Position numbers and translations under genes: made by a program
Part shown: positions 8,073 to 16,805 of the stretch, piece after piece
How positions within the stretch are numbered: the first letter of the stretch is position 1
Layout of the letters: each line of letters opens with the position of its first letter
Assembly (NCBI RefSeq): GCF_011759705.1
Contig: NZ_JAAOZF010000001.1
Span: 310,001 to 374,000, forward strand
Origin: Microbacterium ulmi
GTDB taxonomy: Bacteria; Actinomycetota; Actinomycetes; Actinomycetales; Microbacteriaceae
Direction: 5' to 3'
Length of the DNA stretch: 64,000 nt
The notes under the pieces: generated by a model
What the model was told of the DNA's origin: nothing
The model's database searches: none
Seen by the model: the letters and a program-made list of their open reading frames with translations, nothing else

Positions 8073-9803
8073 GTGGCCGACGCCTCCGACGAACGCACGC
8101 TCGCGACCTGGGTCGCCGGGCGGTCGGCGGGGGCGCTCGGAGCCCTCTTCGCCGCGCGCGGAGTCTCGCCGAGCGCGGCGTGGCGCGATCCCTTCGACGC
8201 GGCGGAAGGACTCCTCGAGGCCGCGTCGATCGACCGCGCGCTGATCCGGATGCCGCGCCCCGTGCTCGCAGCCCTCGCGAGCGCCGTCGATGAGTCCGCC
8301 GACGCCGACGCGCCCGAGCGCGGCACGCTGCGCGATCTCGCCCTCGTCGACGAGGACGGCGCTGCCTACCGGGCCGTCGCCGCCCGGGTCGGCGCGCTGC
8401 GGGCGCTGCATCCCGACGCCTTCGTCCGCGATGCCGCGGCGTTGCCCCTCCCTCCCGCGGATCCGCGGGAGGAGGCGACCGCTGCCGAGCACGCCTTCTC
8501 GAGCAGCGCGTCGCTCGCCGACATCCTGCTCTCGATGCTCCACGCGCCCCTCGGCCGCACCTCGACGGGCACGGTGAGCGCGACCGACCGCCGGCGTCTC
8601 GTCGAGGCGGGCTCCGTGGCGGACGGCGAAGAGCTCGACGATCTGCTCGCCGCGGCCCACGACGCACGCCTCATCCGCAGCGCGGAGCGCGAGTGGCTCG
8701 TGACGCGCCGCGGCTCACGCTGGCTCGGCGCCTCGACCGCCGCGCGCTGGGAGAAGATCGCGGGCGGGTTCGTCGCCGCCCTCCCCCGTGCGCTGCGCAC
8801 GGCATCCGGCGGATTCCTGCCGCTCGGGCTGTGGGCCGGCGCCTTCCCGCTCGATCCGGACTGGCCGGCCCAGGCCGCACGCCTTGCGCGCGTCGCCGAG
8901 GCGTGGGGTCTCGTGACGGCGACGAGCGAGACGCCGTGGGGCGCCGCGCTGCGCGAGACGGGCGAGGTCGACTCCGAGCGCCTGTCGGCGCACCTCCCGC
9001 CCGAGATCGACCGCATCTACCTGCAGGCCGACCTGAGCGCCATCGCGCCGGGTCCGCTCGCGCCCGCGCTCGATCTGCGGCTGCGCGGCATCGCCGTGCG
9101 CGAGTCGCGCGCACAGGCGTCGACCTACCGCTTCACGGCGGACTCCGTCGCCGCCGGGATGACGGAAGGCGAGACGGCCGAGTCGATCCGCGCGTTCCTC
9201 ACGGAGCTGTCGCTGACCGGCATCCCGCAGCCGCTCGCGTATCTCATCGAGAGCACGGCGGCCCGGCACGGGCTCGTGCGCGTGAAGGCCGAGGACGACC
9301 GCACCCGGGTCGAGAGCGCGAATGCCGGAGTGCTCGCCGCGATCGAGGTCGACCAGTCGCTGCGCTCTCTCGGCCTCGTCGCCGATCGAGGCACGCTCGT
9401 CTCGAAGGTCGGCCGCGATGCCGTCTACTGGTCGCTCGCGGACGCCCGCTACCCCGTCGTCGCGGTCGATGCCTCGGGGGCGTCCGAGCCTCTGCGCCGG
9501 CATCGGGTCGCTCCGAAGGCGCCTGCGGACGACCCGACGGCTCCCTACGCGTCGCTCGTCGCGCGCGTCCAGGCCGCCTACGGCGAGGACACCGACGCGG
9601 CGTGGCGCGAGCGCGAGCTCGATCAGGCCGTGCGCAATCGATCCGTCGTCGCGGTCATGGTGAAGCTGCCGGACGGCACGACCCGCGAGTTCGTGCTCGA
9701 GGCGACGGGGCTCGGCGGCGGGCGGCTGCGCGGACGCGACCGGCGCGCCGACATCGAGCGCACCCTGCCGGTCTCGAGCATCGAGAGCGTCCGCCCGGCC
9801 TGA
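8073..9803 (+). CDS. Helicase-associated protein of the XPB partner type (Rv0862c-like)
   Basis: This 576-residue protein matches the actinobacterial family annotated as helicase C-terminal/XPB-Ssl2-like associated protein. It has no Walker motifs. Recognisable parts are an alpha-helical N-terminus (TLATWVAGRSAGALGAL), a central winged-helix-like section, and a C-terminal block (VRVKAEDDRTRVESANAGVLAAIE...LRSLGLVADRGTLVSKVG) shared by the family. It probably works with the XPB helicase encoded next in DNA repair or transcription-coupled processes; that pairing is known from synteny, while the mechanism is inferred. The start is GTG 8073, 3 nt after the preceding stop. The stop lies in a tandem duplication. 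Confidence 0.85.
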   Translation: MADASDERTLATWVAGRSAGALGALFAARGVSPSAAWRDPFDAAEGLLEAASIDRALIRMPRPVLAALASAVDESADADAPERGTLRDLALVDEDGAAYRAVAARVGALRALHPDAFVRDAAALPLPPADPREEATAAEHAFSSSASLADILLSMLHAPLGRTSTGTVSATDRRRLVEAGSVADGEELDDLLAAAHDARLIRSAEREWLVTRRGSRWLGASTAARWEKIAGGFVAALPRALRTASGGFLPLGLWAGAFPLDPDWPAQAARLARVAEAWGLVTATSETPWGAALRETGEVDSERLSAHLPPEIDRIYLQADLSAIAPGPLAPALDLRLRGIAVRESRAQASTYRFTADSVAAGMTEGETAESIRAFLTELSLTGIPQPLAYLIESTAARHGLVRVKAEDDRTRVESANAGVLAAIEVDQSLRSLGLVADRGTLVSKVGRDAVYWSLADARYPVVAVDASGASEPLRRHRVAPKAPADDPTAPYASLVARVQAAYGEDTDAAWRERELDQAVRNRSVVAVMVKLPDGTTREFVLEATGLGGGRLRGRDRRADIERTLPVSSIESVRPA

Positions 9804-9858
9804 CGCGGCGGGCCGCCGTCCGCCCCGCCTGACGCGGCGGGCCGCCGTCCGCCCCACG
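9801..9858. repeat. 29-bp tandem duplication starting at the stop codon
   Basis: Copy 1 (9801-9829) and copy 2 (9830-9858) agree except at their last two positions. Each begins with the TGA stop and carries a small GC-rich inverted repeat. The second TGA is in a different frame (shift of 29 nt). Confidence 0.9.
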
Positions 9859-9952
9859 CCGTGCCGGCTCGGTCGCGTGCATCGACGACACGTCCAGACG
9901 CGTGCGCGGCATCCATCCCCCCTCATGTGAGCCTCGGCGACGAGGGCACGGG

Positions 9953-9958
9953 TAGAAT
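9953..9958 (+). promoter_or_regulatory. -10 box TAGAAT upstream of the XPB helicase gene
   Basis: TAGAAT ends 8 nt before ATG 9967 and there is no Shine-Dalgarno sequence, so the message is probably leaderless. It also rules out an upstream TTG start at 9958, which would fall inside the box. Confidence 0.6.
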
Positions 9959-9966
9959 TGCTCCTT

Positions 9967-11607
9967 ATGGCTGACGGCCCCCTCATCGTGCAGAGCGACC
10001 GGACGGTGCTGCTCGAAGTGGCGCACCCGGATGCGGAGAGCGCGCGCCACGAGCTCGCGATCTTCGCCGAGCTGGAGCGCGCCCCCGAGCACATCCACAC
10101 GTATCGCATCACGCGCCTCGGCCTGTGGAACGCCCGCGCCGCAGGTCACGACGCGGAGGACATGCTCGCGACCCTCGATCGCTGGTCGCGCTTCCCCGTG
10201 CCGCCGTCGGTCGCGATCGACATCCGCGAGACGGTGGGCCGCTACGGCCGCCTCGTCATCGAGCGCGACGAGGAGGGGCAGCTGGTCCTGCGGGCGACGG
10301 ATGCCGCGGTGCTCGCCGAGGTCTCCAAGAACAAGCGCATCCAGCCGCTGCTGCTCGGGCGCCCCTCCCCCGACGCGTTCGTCGTCGATGCGTGGGCGCG
10401 CGGGCACATCAAGCAGGAGCTCCTCAAGATCGGGTGGCCCGCGGAGGACCGCGCCGGCTACACGCCGGGGACGCCGCATCCGATCGAGCTCGCGGAGAAC
10501 GGCTGGGCGCTTCGCCCCTACCAGCGCGAGGCCGTCGACAAGTTCACGGAAGGCGGATCGGGCGTCGTCGTGCTCCCCTGCGGCGCCGGGAAGACGCTCG
10601 TCGGCGCGGGGGCGATGGCCGACACGAAGACGACGACGCTCATCCTCGTGACCAACACGGTGAGCGCCCGTCAGTGGCGCGACGAGCTGCTCAAGCGCAC
10701 GTCGCTCACGGCGGAGGAGATCGGCGAGTACTCGGGCCAGGTCAAGGAGATCAAGCCCGTCACGATCGCGACGTACCAGATCCTCACGGCCAAGCGCGCC
10801 GGTCAGTACGCGCACCTCGCGCTGCTGGACGCCCTCGACTGGGGGCTCATCCTCTACGACGAGGTGCATCTCCTGCCCGCGCCCGTGTTCAAGCTCACCG
10901 CGGATCTGCAGGCGCGGCGGCGCCTCGGGCTCACGGCGACGCTCGTGCGCGAGGACGGCCGCGAGGGCGACGTCTTCAGCCTCATCGGGCCCAAGCGCTT
11001 CGACGCGCCGTGGAAGGAGATCGAGGCGCAGGGCTTCATCTCGCCCGCCGCGTGCTACGAGGTGCGCGTCGACCTCCCCGCGGGCGATCGTCTCGAGTAC
11101 GCCGCGTCCGCCGACGACGAGCGGTACCGCCTCGCCGCGACGGCGCCCGCGAAGATCAACGTCGTCAAACGGCTCGTCCGGCGCCACAAAGGCGAGCGCA
11201 TCCTCGTGATCGGCCAGTACCTCGACCAGATCGACGTGCTCGCCGAGGCGCTCGACGCCCCGCAGATCACGGGCGCGACGCCCGTCGACGAGCGCGAGAA
11301 GCTCTACCAGGCGTTCCGCGTGGGCGAGATCGACCTGCTCGTCGTGTCGAAGGTCGCGAACTTCTCGATCGATCTTCCCGAGGCATCCGTCGCGATCCAG
11401 GTGTCTGGATCGTTCGGCTCTCGGCAGGAGGAGGCGCAGCGCCTCGGTCGCCTGCTGCGTCCCAAGGAGTCGGGCAACACCGCGAGCTTCTACACCCTCA
11501 TCGCGCGCGACACGGTCGACCAGGACTTCGCGCAGAACCGTCAGCGCTTCCTCGCGGAGCAGGGGTACGCGTACACGATCCTCGACGCGGAGTCGATCGC
11601 GGCGTGA
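9967..11607 (+). CDS. DNA repair helicase XPB (bacterial XPB, SF2)
   Basis: This 546-residue superfamily-2 helicase has an N-terminal XPB-type damage-recognition-like domain (about 1-170). Motif I is CGAGKT (Lys209), motif II is the DEVH box at 298-301, motif III is GLTATLVRED, which includes the XPB-specific RED motif, and motif VI is QRLGRLLRP. It should unwind DNA 3' to 5' in the cytosol, as bacterial XPB homologues do. It follows its Rv0862c-like partner, separated by 163 bp with its own -10 box. Length and motifs are complete. Confidence 0.93.
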   Translation: MADGPLIVQSDRTVLLEVAHPDAESARHELAIFAELERAPEHIHTYRITRLGLWNARAAGHDAEDMLATLDRWSRFPVPPSVAIDIRETVGRYGRLVIERDEEGQLVLRATDAAVLAEVSKNKRIQPLLLGRPSPDAFVVDAWARGHIKQELLKIGWPAEDRAGYTPGTPHPIELAENGWALRPYQREAVDKFTEGGSGVVVLPCGAGKTLVGAGAMADTKTTTLILVTNTVSARQWRDELLKRTSLTAEEIGEYSGQVKEIKPVTIATYQILTAKRAGQYAHLALLDALDWGLILYDEVHLLPAPVFKLTADLQARRRLGLTATLVREDGREGDVFSLIGPKRFDAPWKEIEAQGFISPAACYEVRVDLPAGDRLEYAASADDERYRLAATAPAKINVVKRLVRRHKGERILVIGQYLDQIDVLAEALDAPQITGATPVDEREKLYQAFRVGEIDLLVVSKVANFSIDLPEASVAIQVSGSFGSRQEEAQRLGRLLRPKESGNTASFYTLIARDTVDQDFAQNRQRFLAEQGYAYTILDAESIAA

Positions 11608-11623
11608 TGTCGGCGGCCTCCGG

Positions 11624-11629
11624 TAGACC
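11624..11629 (+). promoter_or_regulatory. -10 box TAGACC of a leaderless promoter
   Basis: TAGACC lies exactly 6 nt before ATG 11636, the same geometry as several other genes in the window. Confidence 0.5.
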
Positions 11630-11635
11630 GGAGCC

Positions 11636-11983
11636 ATGTCCGAGCACAACCGCATCGACCTGATCGAGCTCCCCGCGCACCCCGACGCCCTCGCCGCGAC
11701 CCGCGGGTTCTACGAGTCCGCCTTCGGCTGGGCGTTCACCGACTACGGCGCGTACGTCGACACTGCGAGCGGCGGCACGACGTTCGGTGTCAACGCGATC
11801 CCCGACGAGAACCAGCAGCGGATGCCGCTCACGGTCCTCTACGCCGACGACCTCGAGGCGGCGCGGCAGCGGGTGACGGATGCCGGGGGCACGATCGTGC
11901 ACGACATCTACTCGTTCCCGGGCGGGCGACGATTCCACTTCGCCGATCCCGCGGGCAACGAGCTCGCCGTCTGGTCGCAGTGA
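11636..11983 (+). CDS. VOC (glyoxalase/bleomycin-resistance fold) protein
   Basis: This 115-residue single vicinal-oxygen-chelate module begins with the ASP-type pattern IDLIELPAHPDALAATRGFYESAFGW and ends FHFADPAGNELAVWSQ, where the final Glu sits at the usual metal-ligand position. Members range from glyoxalases to antibiotic-binding proteins, and no substrate can be assigned. It has a likely leaderless promoter and stands alone between the XPB gene and a convergent hydrolase. Confidence 0.85.
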   Translation: MSEHNRIDLIELPAHPDALAATRGFYESAFGWAFTDYGAYVDTASGGTTFGVNAIPDENQQRMPLTVLYADDLEAARQRVTDAGGTIVHDIYSFPGGRRFHFADPAGNELAVWSQ

Positions 11984-12028
11984 GCCGCCCCGGGTCGCGT
12001 GCTCCCTGCACGGGCGCGGGGAGCATGC

Positions 12029-12051
12029 GGCGCCGCTGACCGCTCGGCGCC
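12029..12051. terminator. Stem-loop between convergent VOC and hydrolase genes
   Basis: A 7-bp GGCGCCG/CGGCGCC stem with a 9-nt loop lies between two genes that converge. A second 7-bp stem lies just left of it (12000-12006 with 12019-12025). Together they can act in both directions. Confidence 0.5.
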
Positions 12052-12064
12052 GTTCACGCCCGCG

Positions 12065-12982
12065 CTATGCGCTCGCCCTGCCGGGATGGGCCTCGAAGAA
12101 CTCGGCGACGAGCCGCGCGGTCGCTGCAGGCGCCTCGTCGGCGACGAAGTGGGCGGCGCCCTCGACGAACGCGAGCTCGACGTCGTCGCCGAACTCCGCC
12201 GTGTCCGCCAGGACGGCGCGCGCGACGGCCGGCGGGAACGCGACATCCTCCGCGCCGAACGCGAAGAGCGACGGCATGGCGTATCTCGTGCCCCGGTACG
12301 TTCCGCGCACGATCCGCCCGAGCTCGGGCAGCACCATCCGGCGGTTGAGCATGCTCCCGGCGCGGGCGAGCCCGGGATCGCGCAGGAGGCTCACGTAGCG
12401 ATCGACGACGTCGTCGGCCAGCGGCCGAGCGCTGAAGTGCGAGTAGAGCCACCGCGGCAGCCGCCCGCCGCGCAGCAGCCTCGCCCCGAGGCCGGGGATC
12501 GCGAGCGCCTCCTCGAACCACAGGTGGCGCATGCCCGGCAGCAGTGCGGGCGAGAACCTCATCTGCACGGGCGGGACACCGAGCATGACCTGGGCGACGA
12601 CGCGATCGGGATGCTGGAGAGCGAGCTGCATCGCCGTGATCGCGCCCATGTCATGGCTCACGATCCGCACGCGGTCGAGCTCGAGCGCCGAGAGCAGCTC
12701 GAGCACGTCCGCGCAGCGCCGCGTGCGCGATATCGCGTCGACGGGAAGCTCGCTCCACCCCTCGCCGCGGAGGTCCGGCGCGATGAGCCGGTAGCGCGGC
12801 GCGAGGGCGGGGATGATGTCCCGCCACTCCCACCACGTCTGGCCGAAGCCGGACAGCAGGAGCACGGGGTCGCCGGCTCCGGCAAGAGCGACGTGCATGC
12901 GACCGTCGGACAGCGCGATCCATCGATGCTCGACGCCCTCGACGGTGGGCATCGCGGGCGGGGCGGAGAGCTGAGTTTCCAT
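12065..12982 (-). CDS. Alpha/beta hydrolase of the epoxide hydrolase/haloalkane dehalogenase type
   Basis: The protein has 305 residues with an alpha/beta-hydrolase fold. The nucleophile elbow is SHDMGA, placing Asp111 (not Ser) as nucleophile, as in epoxide hydrolases and dehalogenases. The oxyanion region reads SGFGQTWWEWR instead of the usual HGFP. The later acid lies near FGAEDVAFPP and the catalytic His near EGAAHFVADE. ATG 12982 has GAGGAG upstream. It is divergent from a TetR gene across two operator palindromes, so it is probably repressed by that TetR and induced by a hydrophobic xenobiotic or its product. Confidence 0.85.
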   Translation of the reverse strand: METQLSAPPAMPTVEGVEHRWIALSDGRMHVALAGAGDPVLLLSGFGQTWWEWRDIIPALAPRYRLIAPDLRGEGWSELPVDAISRTRRCADVLELLSALELDRVRIVSHDMGAITAMQLALQHPDRVVAQVMLGVPPVQMRFSPALLPGMRHLWFEEALAIPGLGARLLRGGRLPRWLYSHFSARPLADDVVDRYVSLLRDPGLARAGSMLNRRMVLPELGRIVRGTYRGTRYAMPSLFAFGAEDVAFPPAVARAVLADTAEFGDDVELAFVEGAAHFVADEAPAATARLVAEFFEAHPGRASA

Positions 12983-13007
12983 GAGGGACTCCTCGCGGCA
13001 TCCAGGT

Positions 13008-13059
13008 ACTACGTTCGTAGTATCTGCTACTGTACTCTCTAGAGCACTACTTTCGTAGT
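13008..13059. promoter_or_regulatory. Two TetR operators ACTAC[G/T]TTCGTAGT
   Basis: Operator 1 (13008-13021) is a perfect 14-bp palindrome. Operator 2 (13046-13059) differs from it by one base. Their centres are 38 bp apart in the 97-bp gap between the divergent hydrolase and tetR genes. Operator 2 lies just upstream of the tetR -10 box (13068-13073), so the regulator probably represses both directions. Confidence 0.85.
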
Positions 13060-13067
13060 GCCGCCGA

Positions 13068-13073
13068 TAGGCT
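13068..13073 (+). promoter_or_regulatory. -10 box TAGGCT of the tetR promoter (leaderless)
   Basis: TAGGCT ends 6 nt before GTG 13080. Operator 2 covers about positions -34 to -21 of this promoter, a standard repressor position. Confidence 0.6.
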
Positions 13074-13079
13074 CGTCTC

Positions 13080-13631
13080 GTGACGACCACGAAGGAGCGG
13101 GCACTCGACGCCGCGATCTGTCTCGCGGGCTCCCAGGGCATCCGCGCGATGACGCACGCCCGCGTGGATGCCGCGGCCGGCCTTCCGAAGGGATCCACCT
13201 CCAACCACTTCCGCACGAGGGACGCGCTGCTCGCGGGTGTCATCGCGCGCATCGCGGAGGGTGAGCGCGCGGACCTCGCGCCCGCCGCGAGAGGCCCCAT
13301 CCACTCCATCGACGAGTTCGTCGATGTCTTCACGGCGGTCGTGACGACCCTCACCGGCCCCCATGCGGATCGCACACGCGCCCGGTACGCGCTGTTCCTC
13401 GAGCTCTCGTCCGACCCGGAGCTGCAGGCGCCGCTGCGCGCTCAGCGAGCCGCGTTCGCCGAGCTGGCCCGCATCCTCCTCGCGGGCCTCGGCGCGAAGC
13501 ATCCCGACGCGGCCGTCGAGGCCTTCATGGCTTTCGGCGACGGGCTCATCCTGCATCGCCTGACCGTCGATCCGGGGGCTCCTGTGCGCAGGTCCGTCGC
13601 CATCGCGGTCCGCGGCTGCCTCGAGGCCTGA
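13080..13631 (+). CDS. TetR/AcrR family transcriptional regulator
   Basis: The protein has 183 residues. The N-terminal helix-turn-helix is complete (ALDAAICLAGSQGIRAMT, then RVDAAAGLPKGSTSNHF, then RDALL). The C-terminal ligand domain is all-helical and not diagnostic. It is divergent from the epoxide-hydrolase-like gene and flanked by two matching palindromes, so local autoregulation is the simplest reading. GTG 13080 has no Shine-Dalgarno sequence and fits a leaderless start. Confidence 0.9.
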   Translation: MTTTKERALDAAICLAGSQGIRAMTHARVDAAAGLPKGSTSNHFRTRDALLAGVIARIAEGERADLAPAARGPIHSIDEFVDVFTAVVTTLTGPHADRTRARYALFLELSSDPELQAPLRAQRAAFAELARILLAGLGAKHPDAAVEAFMAFGDGLILHRLTVDPGAPVRRSVAIAVRGCLEA

Positions 13632-13799
13632 TCCCGCCCCGGATGTCCGCGAGGTGCCGTCGTCTGCCGCGTCGCAGAGCGCGCGCGCGACGGCCGCGAA
13701 GCCGTTCCGGCGCCCGCGACGGGCGCCGCCGCGCCGCCGCGCGACCCGCGGATCCCCATTCGAACGACGGATATCCAGCCTGCGAGCGGCATCCGTCAC

Positions 13800-13805
13800 C
13801 ATAAT
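13800..13805 (+). promoter_or_regulatory. -10 box CATAAT of the response-regulator promoter
   Basis: CATAAT (5/6 match to TATAAT) ends 6 nt before ATG 13812. The 168 bp before it, back to the tetR stop, show no other feature I can support. Confidence 0.6.
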
Positions 13806-13811
13806 GGGCCT

Positions 13812-14504
13812 ATGACCGCACCGCGCATCCTCGTCGTCGACGACGAGCCGAACATCCGCGACCTGCTCATCACGAGCCTCCGGTTCGCTGGATTCCAGGT
13901 CCGCGCCGTCTCGAACGGGGCCCAGACCATCTCGGCCGTCCTCGAGGAAGAACCCGACCTCATCATCCTCGACGTGATGCTTCCCGACATGAACGGGTTC
14001 AGCGTCACGAAGCGGCTGCGCGGCGCCGGCTACACCGCCCCGATCCTCTTCCTCACCGCCAAGGACGAGACGGAGGACAAGATCACGGGCCTGAACGCCG
14101 GCGGCGACGACTACGTCACGAAGCCGTTCAGCCTCGACGAGATCGTCGCCCGCATCCAGGCGATCCTGCGCCGCACGATGCAGGCCGACGAGGAGTCGAT
14201 CATCCGAGCGGGCGAGCTCACGATGGACCAGGACACGCACGACGTCCTCGTCGGCGACTCGTCGATCGAGCTGAGCCCGACCGAGTTCAAGCTCCTGCGC
14301 TACCTCATGCTCAACCCGAACCGCGTCCTGTCGAAGGCCCAGATCCTCGACCACGTGTGGGAGTACGACTTCAACGGCGACGCGGGGATCGTGGAGAGCT
14401 ACATCTCCTATCTGCGCCGCAAGATCGACCCGCACTCGACCGAGCCGCTCATCCAGACCAAGCGCGGCTTCGGCTACATGCTGAAGGCGGGCAAGTCCGC
14501 CTGA
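13812..14504 (+). CDS. OmpR/PhoB-family response regulator
   Basis: The protein has 230 residues. The receiver domain (1-120) has the acidic pocket VVDDE, the phosphoacceptor Asp54 in IILDVMLPDMNG, a Thr in LFLTAKD and Lys104 in VTKPFS. The C-terminal winged helix (about 135-228) contains LSPTEFKLLRYLM and the wing KRGFGYML. It is followed after 28 nt by its histidine kinase. The pair resembles the mycobacterial TcrX/TrcR group, but the signal is not known. The message is probably leaderless. Confidence 0.92.
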   Translation: MTAPRILVVDDEPNIRDLLITSLRFAGFQVRAVSNGAQTISAVLEEEPDLIILDVMLPDMNGFSVTKRLRGAGYTAPILFLTAKDETEDKITGLNAGGDDYVTKPFSLDEIVARIQAILRRTMQADEESIIRAGELTMDQDTHDVLVGDSSIELSPTEFKLLRYLMLNPNRVLSKAQILDHVWEYDFNGDAGIVESYISYLRRKIDPHSTEPLIQTKRGFGYMLKAGKSA

Positions 14505-14532
14505 TCAGGCGAGACGTTCGAGGGGGTGCGTC

Positions 14533-16305
14533 GTGGCGGGCAAGTCCGACGCCGTGACCCGGTGGTGGCGGGGGCTCAGCCTTCGTGCCAAGGTGACCGG
14601 GGTCACCGTCGCGCTCCTCGTCGTGGGCCTCGTGGCGGCGGGCGTGGGCACGATGGCGTTCCTTCGCAACACCCTCGTCGCCGCGCTGGACACGTCGCTG
14701 TCGCAAGCCGTCTCGAGCGATGTCGCGAGCGGCCTCATCGGCATCGAGGTGGTCGACGGCGAGCCCCTCTTCACCGTCAAGGACGACGTCGCACCGAACG
14801 ACATGTGGGTCGCCCTCTACGGTCCGGACGGCGAGAGGGTCATCACGGCGGGCGGGGACGATCCCGACAGGGCGCCCGTCTTCCCCGACACGATCACGCT
14901 CGAGTACACGGCCCGCGAGCGCGGCACGCCGTTCACGATCCCGAGCGCCGACGGCGGGTCGGGGTTCCGCGCCGCCGTCGACATCTACCCCGTCGGCGGC
15001 GTCGGCACGCTCTTCACGCAGCTCATCGCCCGCCCCCTCGCGCCGATCAACGAGGTGGTGGGCACCTTCCTCGGCATCTACGCCATCCTCGCCCTCATCA
15101 CGATCGTGGGCGGCGCGCTGCTCACGCGCTGGCTCGTGACGCTGACCTTCCGCAGTCTCGGCCAGGTCGAGACGACGGCGATGGCGATCGCGCAGGGCGA
15201 CTTCAGTCAGCGCCTCACCGACATCGAGCCCACCACGACCGAGGTCGGGCGGCTCAAGACGGCGCTCAACACGATGCTCGGGCGGATGGATGCCGCGATC
15301 ACGCAGCGCGACGCGACCGTGCGGCAGATGCGCCGGTTCATCGGCGACGCGAGCCATGAGCTGCGCACGCCACTGGTGACGGTCCGCGGCTGGGCCGAGC
15401 TCTACCGTCTCGGCGCGATCTCCGGCGACGACGACGTCGCGCAGGCGATGGACCGCATCGAGAGCGAGGCCAAGCGCATGGGCCTGCTCGTCGAGGACCT
15501 GCTCGCGCTCGCGCGGCTCGACGAGCGCCGGGACGTCGTGTTCGGTCCCGTCGACCTGCGGCCCGTGGCCCGAGATGCCGCCCTCGACGTCCGCGCGACA
15601 TCCCCTCTGCGTGCCGTCACGGTCATCGACACGACGATCGAGCCGCGCGACGGGACGGATGCCGCGCCCGGCGAGCCCGCCTCGAACGACCCGGGCGAGC
15701 AGGCCAGACGCCGCGGCGCGCCCACCACCGCGATCGCCAGAGCGGGGGCGACGCTGTCGCTGCTGCGCCGCAAGCCGCGGCCGGTCCCGGCTTCCCAGGC
15801 GTCCGGCGTCGGCGAACCGCCGCCCGTCGCGCCGATCGATCTCGCACCGCCCGCGACGGGCCCGACGTCGCTGCCGCCTGTCGTGTTCGGCGACGAGAAC
15901 CGCATCCGGCAGGTCGTCGCGAACCTCCTCGGCAACGCGCGACGCTTCACCGCCGAGGACTCCCCCATCGAGCTGCGCGTCGGCATCGATGCCGCGGCGG
16001 GAATGGGCTGGATCGAGGTCGCCGACCACGGCGAGGGCGTCCCCGACCAGATCAAGGACAAGATCTTCCAGCGCTTCTGGCGCGCCGACACCTCGCGCGC
16101 GAGGGAGACCGGCGGCACGGGCCTGGGCCTGTCGATCGTCGCGTCGATCGTCGAGGCGCTGCACGGCCGGGTCAGGGTGAAGGACACGCCGGGCGGCGGC
16201 GCGACGTTCCACGTCGCGTTCCCGCTCGCCTCCTCGCGGACGGCGCAGGAGCACCTGCACATCGAGACGCAGCCCATCCGTCCGGTCCGCCGCGGCGCCG
16301 ACTGA
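14533..16305 (+). CDS. HAMP-domain sensor histidine kinase
   Basis: This 590-residue partner of the response regulator has TM1 at about 20-42, an extracytoplasmic sensor loop to about 175, TM2 at about 178-200, HAMP to about 255, and a dimerisation helix with the phosphoacceptor His275 in DASHELRTPL. The catalytic domain has an N-box (VVANLLGNARRF), a G1 box (VADHGEGVPD) and a G2 box (GTGLGLSIV). Between the dimerisation region and the N-box sits an unusual Pro/Ala/Arg-rich insert of about 80 residues (about 370-450), probably a disordered loop. GTG 14533 has GAGGGGG upstream. Confidence 0.92.
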   Translation: MAGKSDAVTRWWRGLSLRAKVTGVTVALLVVGLVAAGVGTMAFLRNTLVAALDTSLSQAVSSDVASGLIGIEVVDGEPLFTVKDDVAPNDMWVALYGPDGERVITAGGDDPDRAPVFPDTITLEYTARERGTPFTIPSADGGSGFRAAVDIYPVGGVGTLFTQLIARPLAPINEVVGTFLGIYAILALITIVGGALLTRWLVTLTFRSLGQVETTAMAIAQGDFSQRLTDIEPTTTEVGRLKTALNTMLGRMDAAITQRDATVRQMRRFIGDASHELRTPLVTVRGWAELYRLGAISGDDDVAQAMDRIESEAKRMGLLVEDLLALARLDERRDVVFGPVDLRPVARDAALDVRATSPLRAVTVIDTTIEPRDGTDAAPGEPASNDPGEQARRRGAPTTAIARAGATLSLLRRKPRPVPASQASGVGEPPPVAPIDLAPPATGPTSLPPVVFGDENRIRQVVANLLGNARRFTAEDSPIELRVGIDAAAGMGWIEVADHGEGVPDQIKDKIFQRFWRADTSRARETGGTGLGLSIVASIVEALHGRVRVKDTPGGGATFHVAFPLASSRTAQEHLHIETQPIRPVRRGAD

Positions 16306-16443
16306 TCGCGACACGGGCGGCCGGCGCTCCTCCCCAGCCATCCCCGCCGGCCCCGGAACGCACAGGTCGGTGCGGTCCCGCTCTGGATGGACGGGGCGGC
16401 TTCTAGCGTGGGTGCTCCCATCCCCTCTTCACAGGAGTCACTC

Positions 16444-16731
16444 ATGGCCGTCTTCTCCGTCGACAGCGACGCCGTCCTCACCGCCACCGCATCCGTCCGG
16501 GGCACCGCCGACCGCCTTCAGGCCGAGACGCAGGCGATGCTGGCGCAGCTGACCAACCTCCAGTCCGCGTGGACCGGCACGGCATCCGTGGCCTTCCACG
16601 GCGTCGTAGACCGCTGGCGCGCGACGCAGCGCCAGGTCGAGGAGTCGCTCGCCGAGATCAGCACCGCGCTCGGTGTCGCGGGGCGGCAGTACGCGGATGC
16701 CGAGCAGGCCTCGGCGAGCCTGTTCCGATGA
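16444..16731 (+). CDS. WXG100-family (ESAT-6-like) secreted protein
   Basis: The product has 95 residues, the standard size for WXG100 type VII substrates. Two long helices are separated by the turn motif WTG (about residue 42), and the C-terminus carries YADAEQAS, consistent with the YxxxE-type secretion signal. ATG 16444 has AGGAG upstream. No ESX/type VII secretion gene is in the window, so the export machinery must be elsewhere and the role is unknown. It is followed by a strong terminator. Confidence 0.85.
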   Translation: MAVFSVDSDAVLTATASVRGTADRLQAETQAMLAQLTNLQSAWTGTASVAFHGVVDRWRATQRQVEESLAEISTALGVAGRQYADAEQASASLFR

Positions 16732-16805
16732 AGGTCGCCGCGACTGCTGCGCTCGGCGGGTGCGGGCTGCACGTCGCTTCGCCCGCCTGACCCCGCCAGA
16801 TGCAC

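Noticed and set aside
14449-16341. Long open frame on the minus strand opposite the histidine kinase
   Set aside because: It is an antisense shadow of a high-GC gene; its translation is Arg/Asp/Glu-rich without domains, while the plus strand encodes a full kinase. The same applies to long frames opposite the XPB helicase (9655-11655), groL (16800-18545) and the M24 genes.
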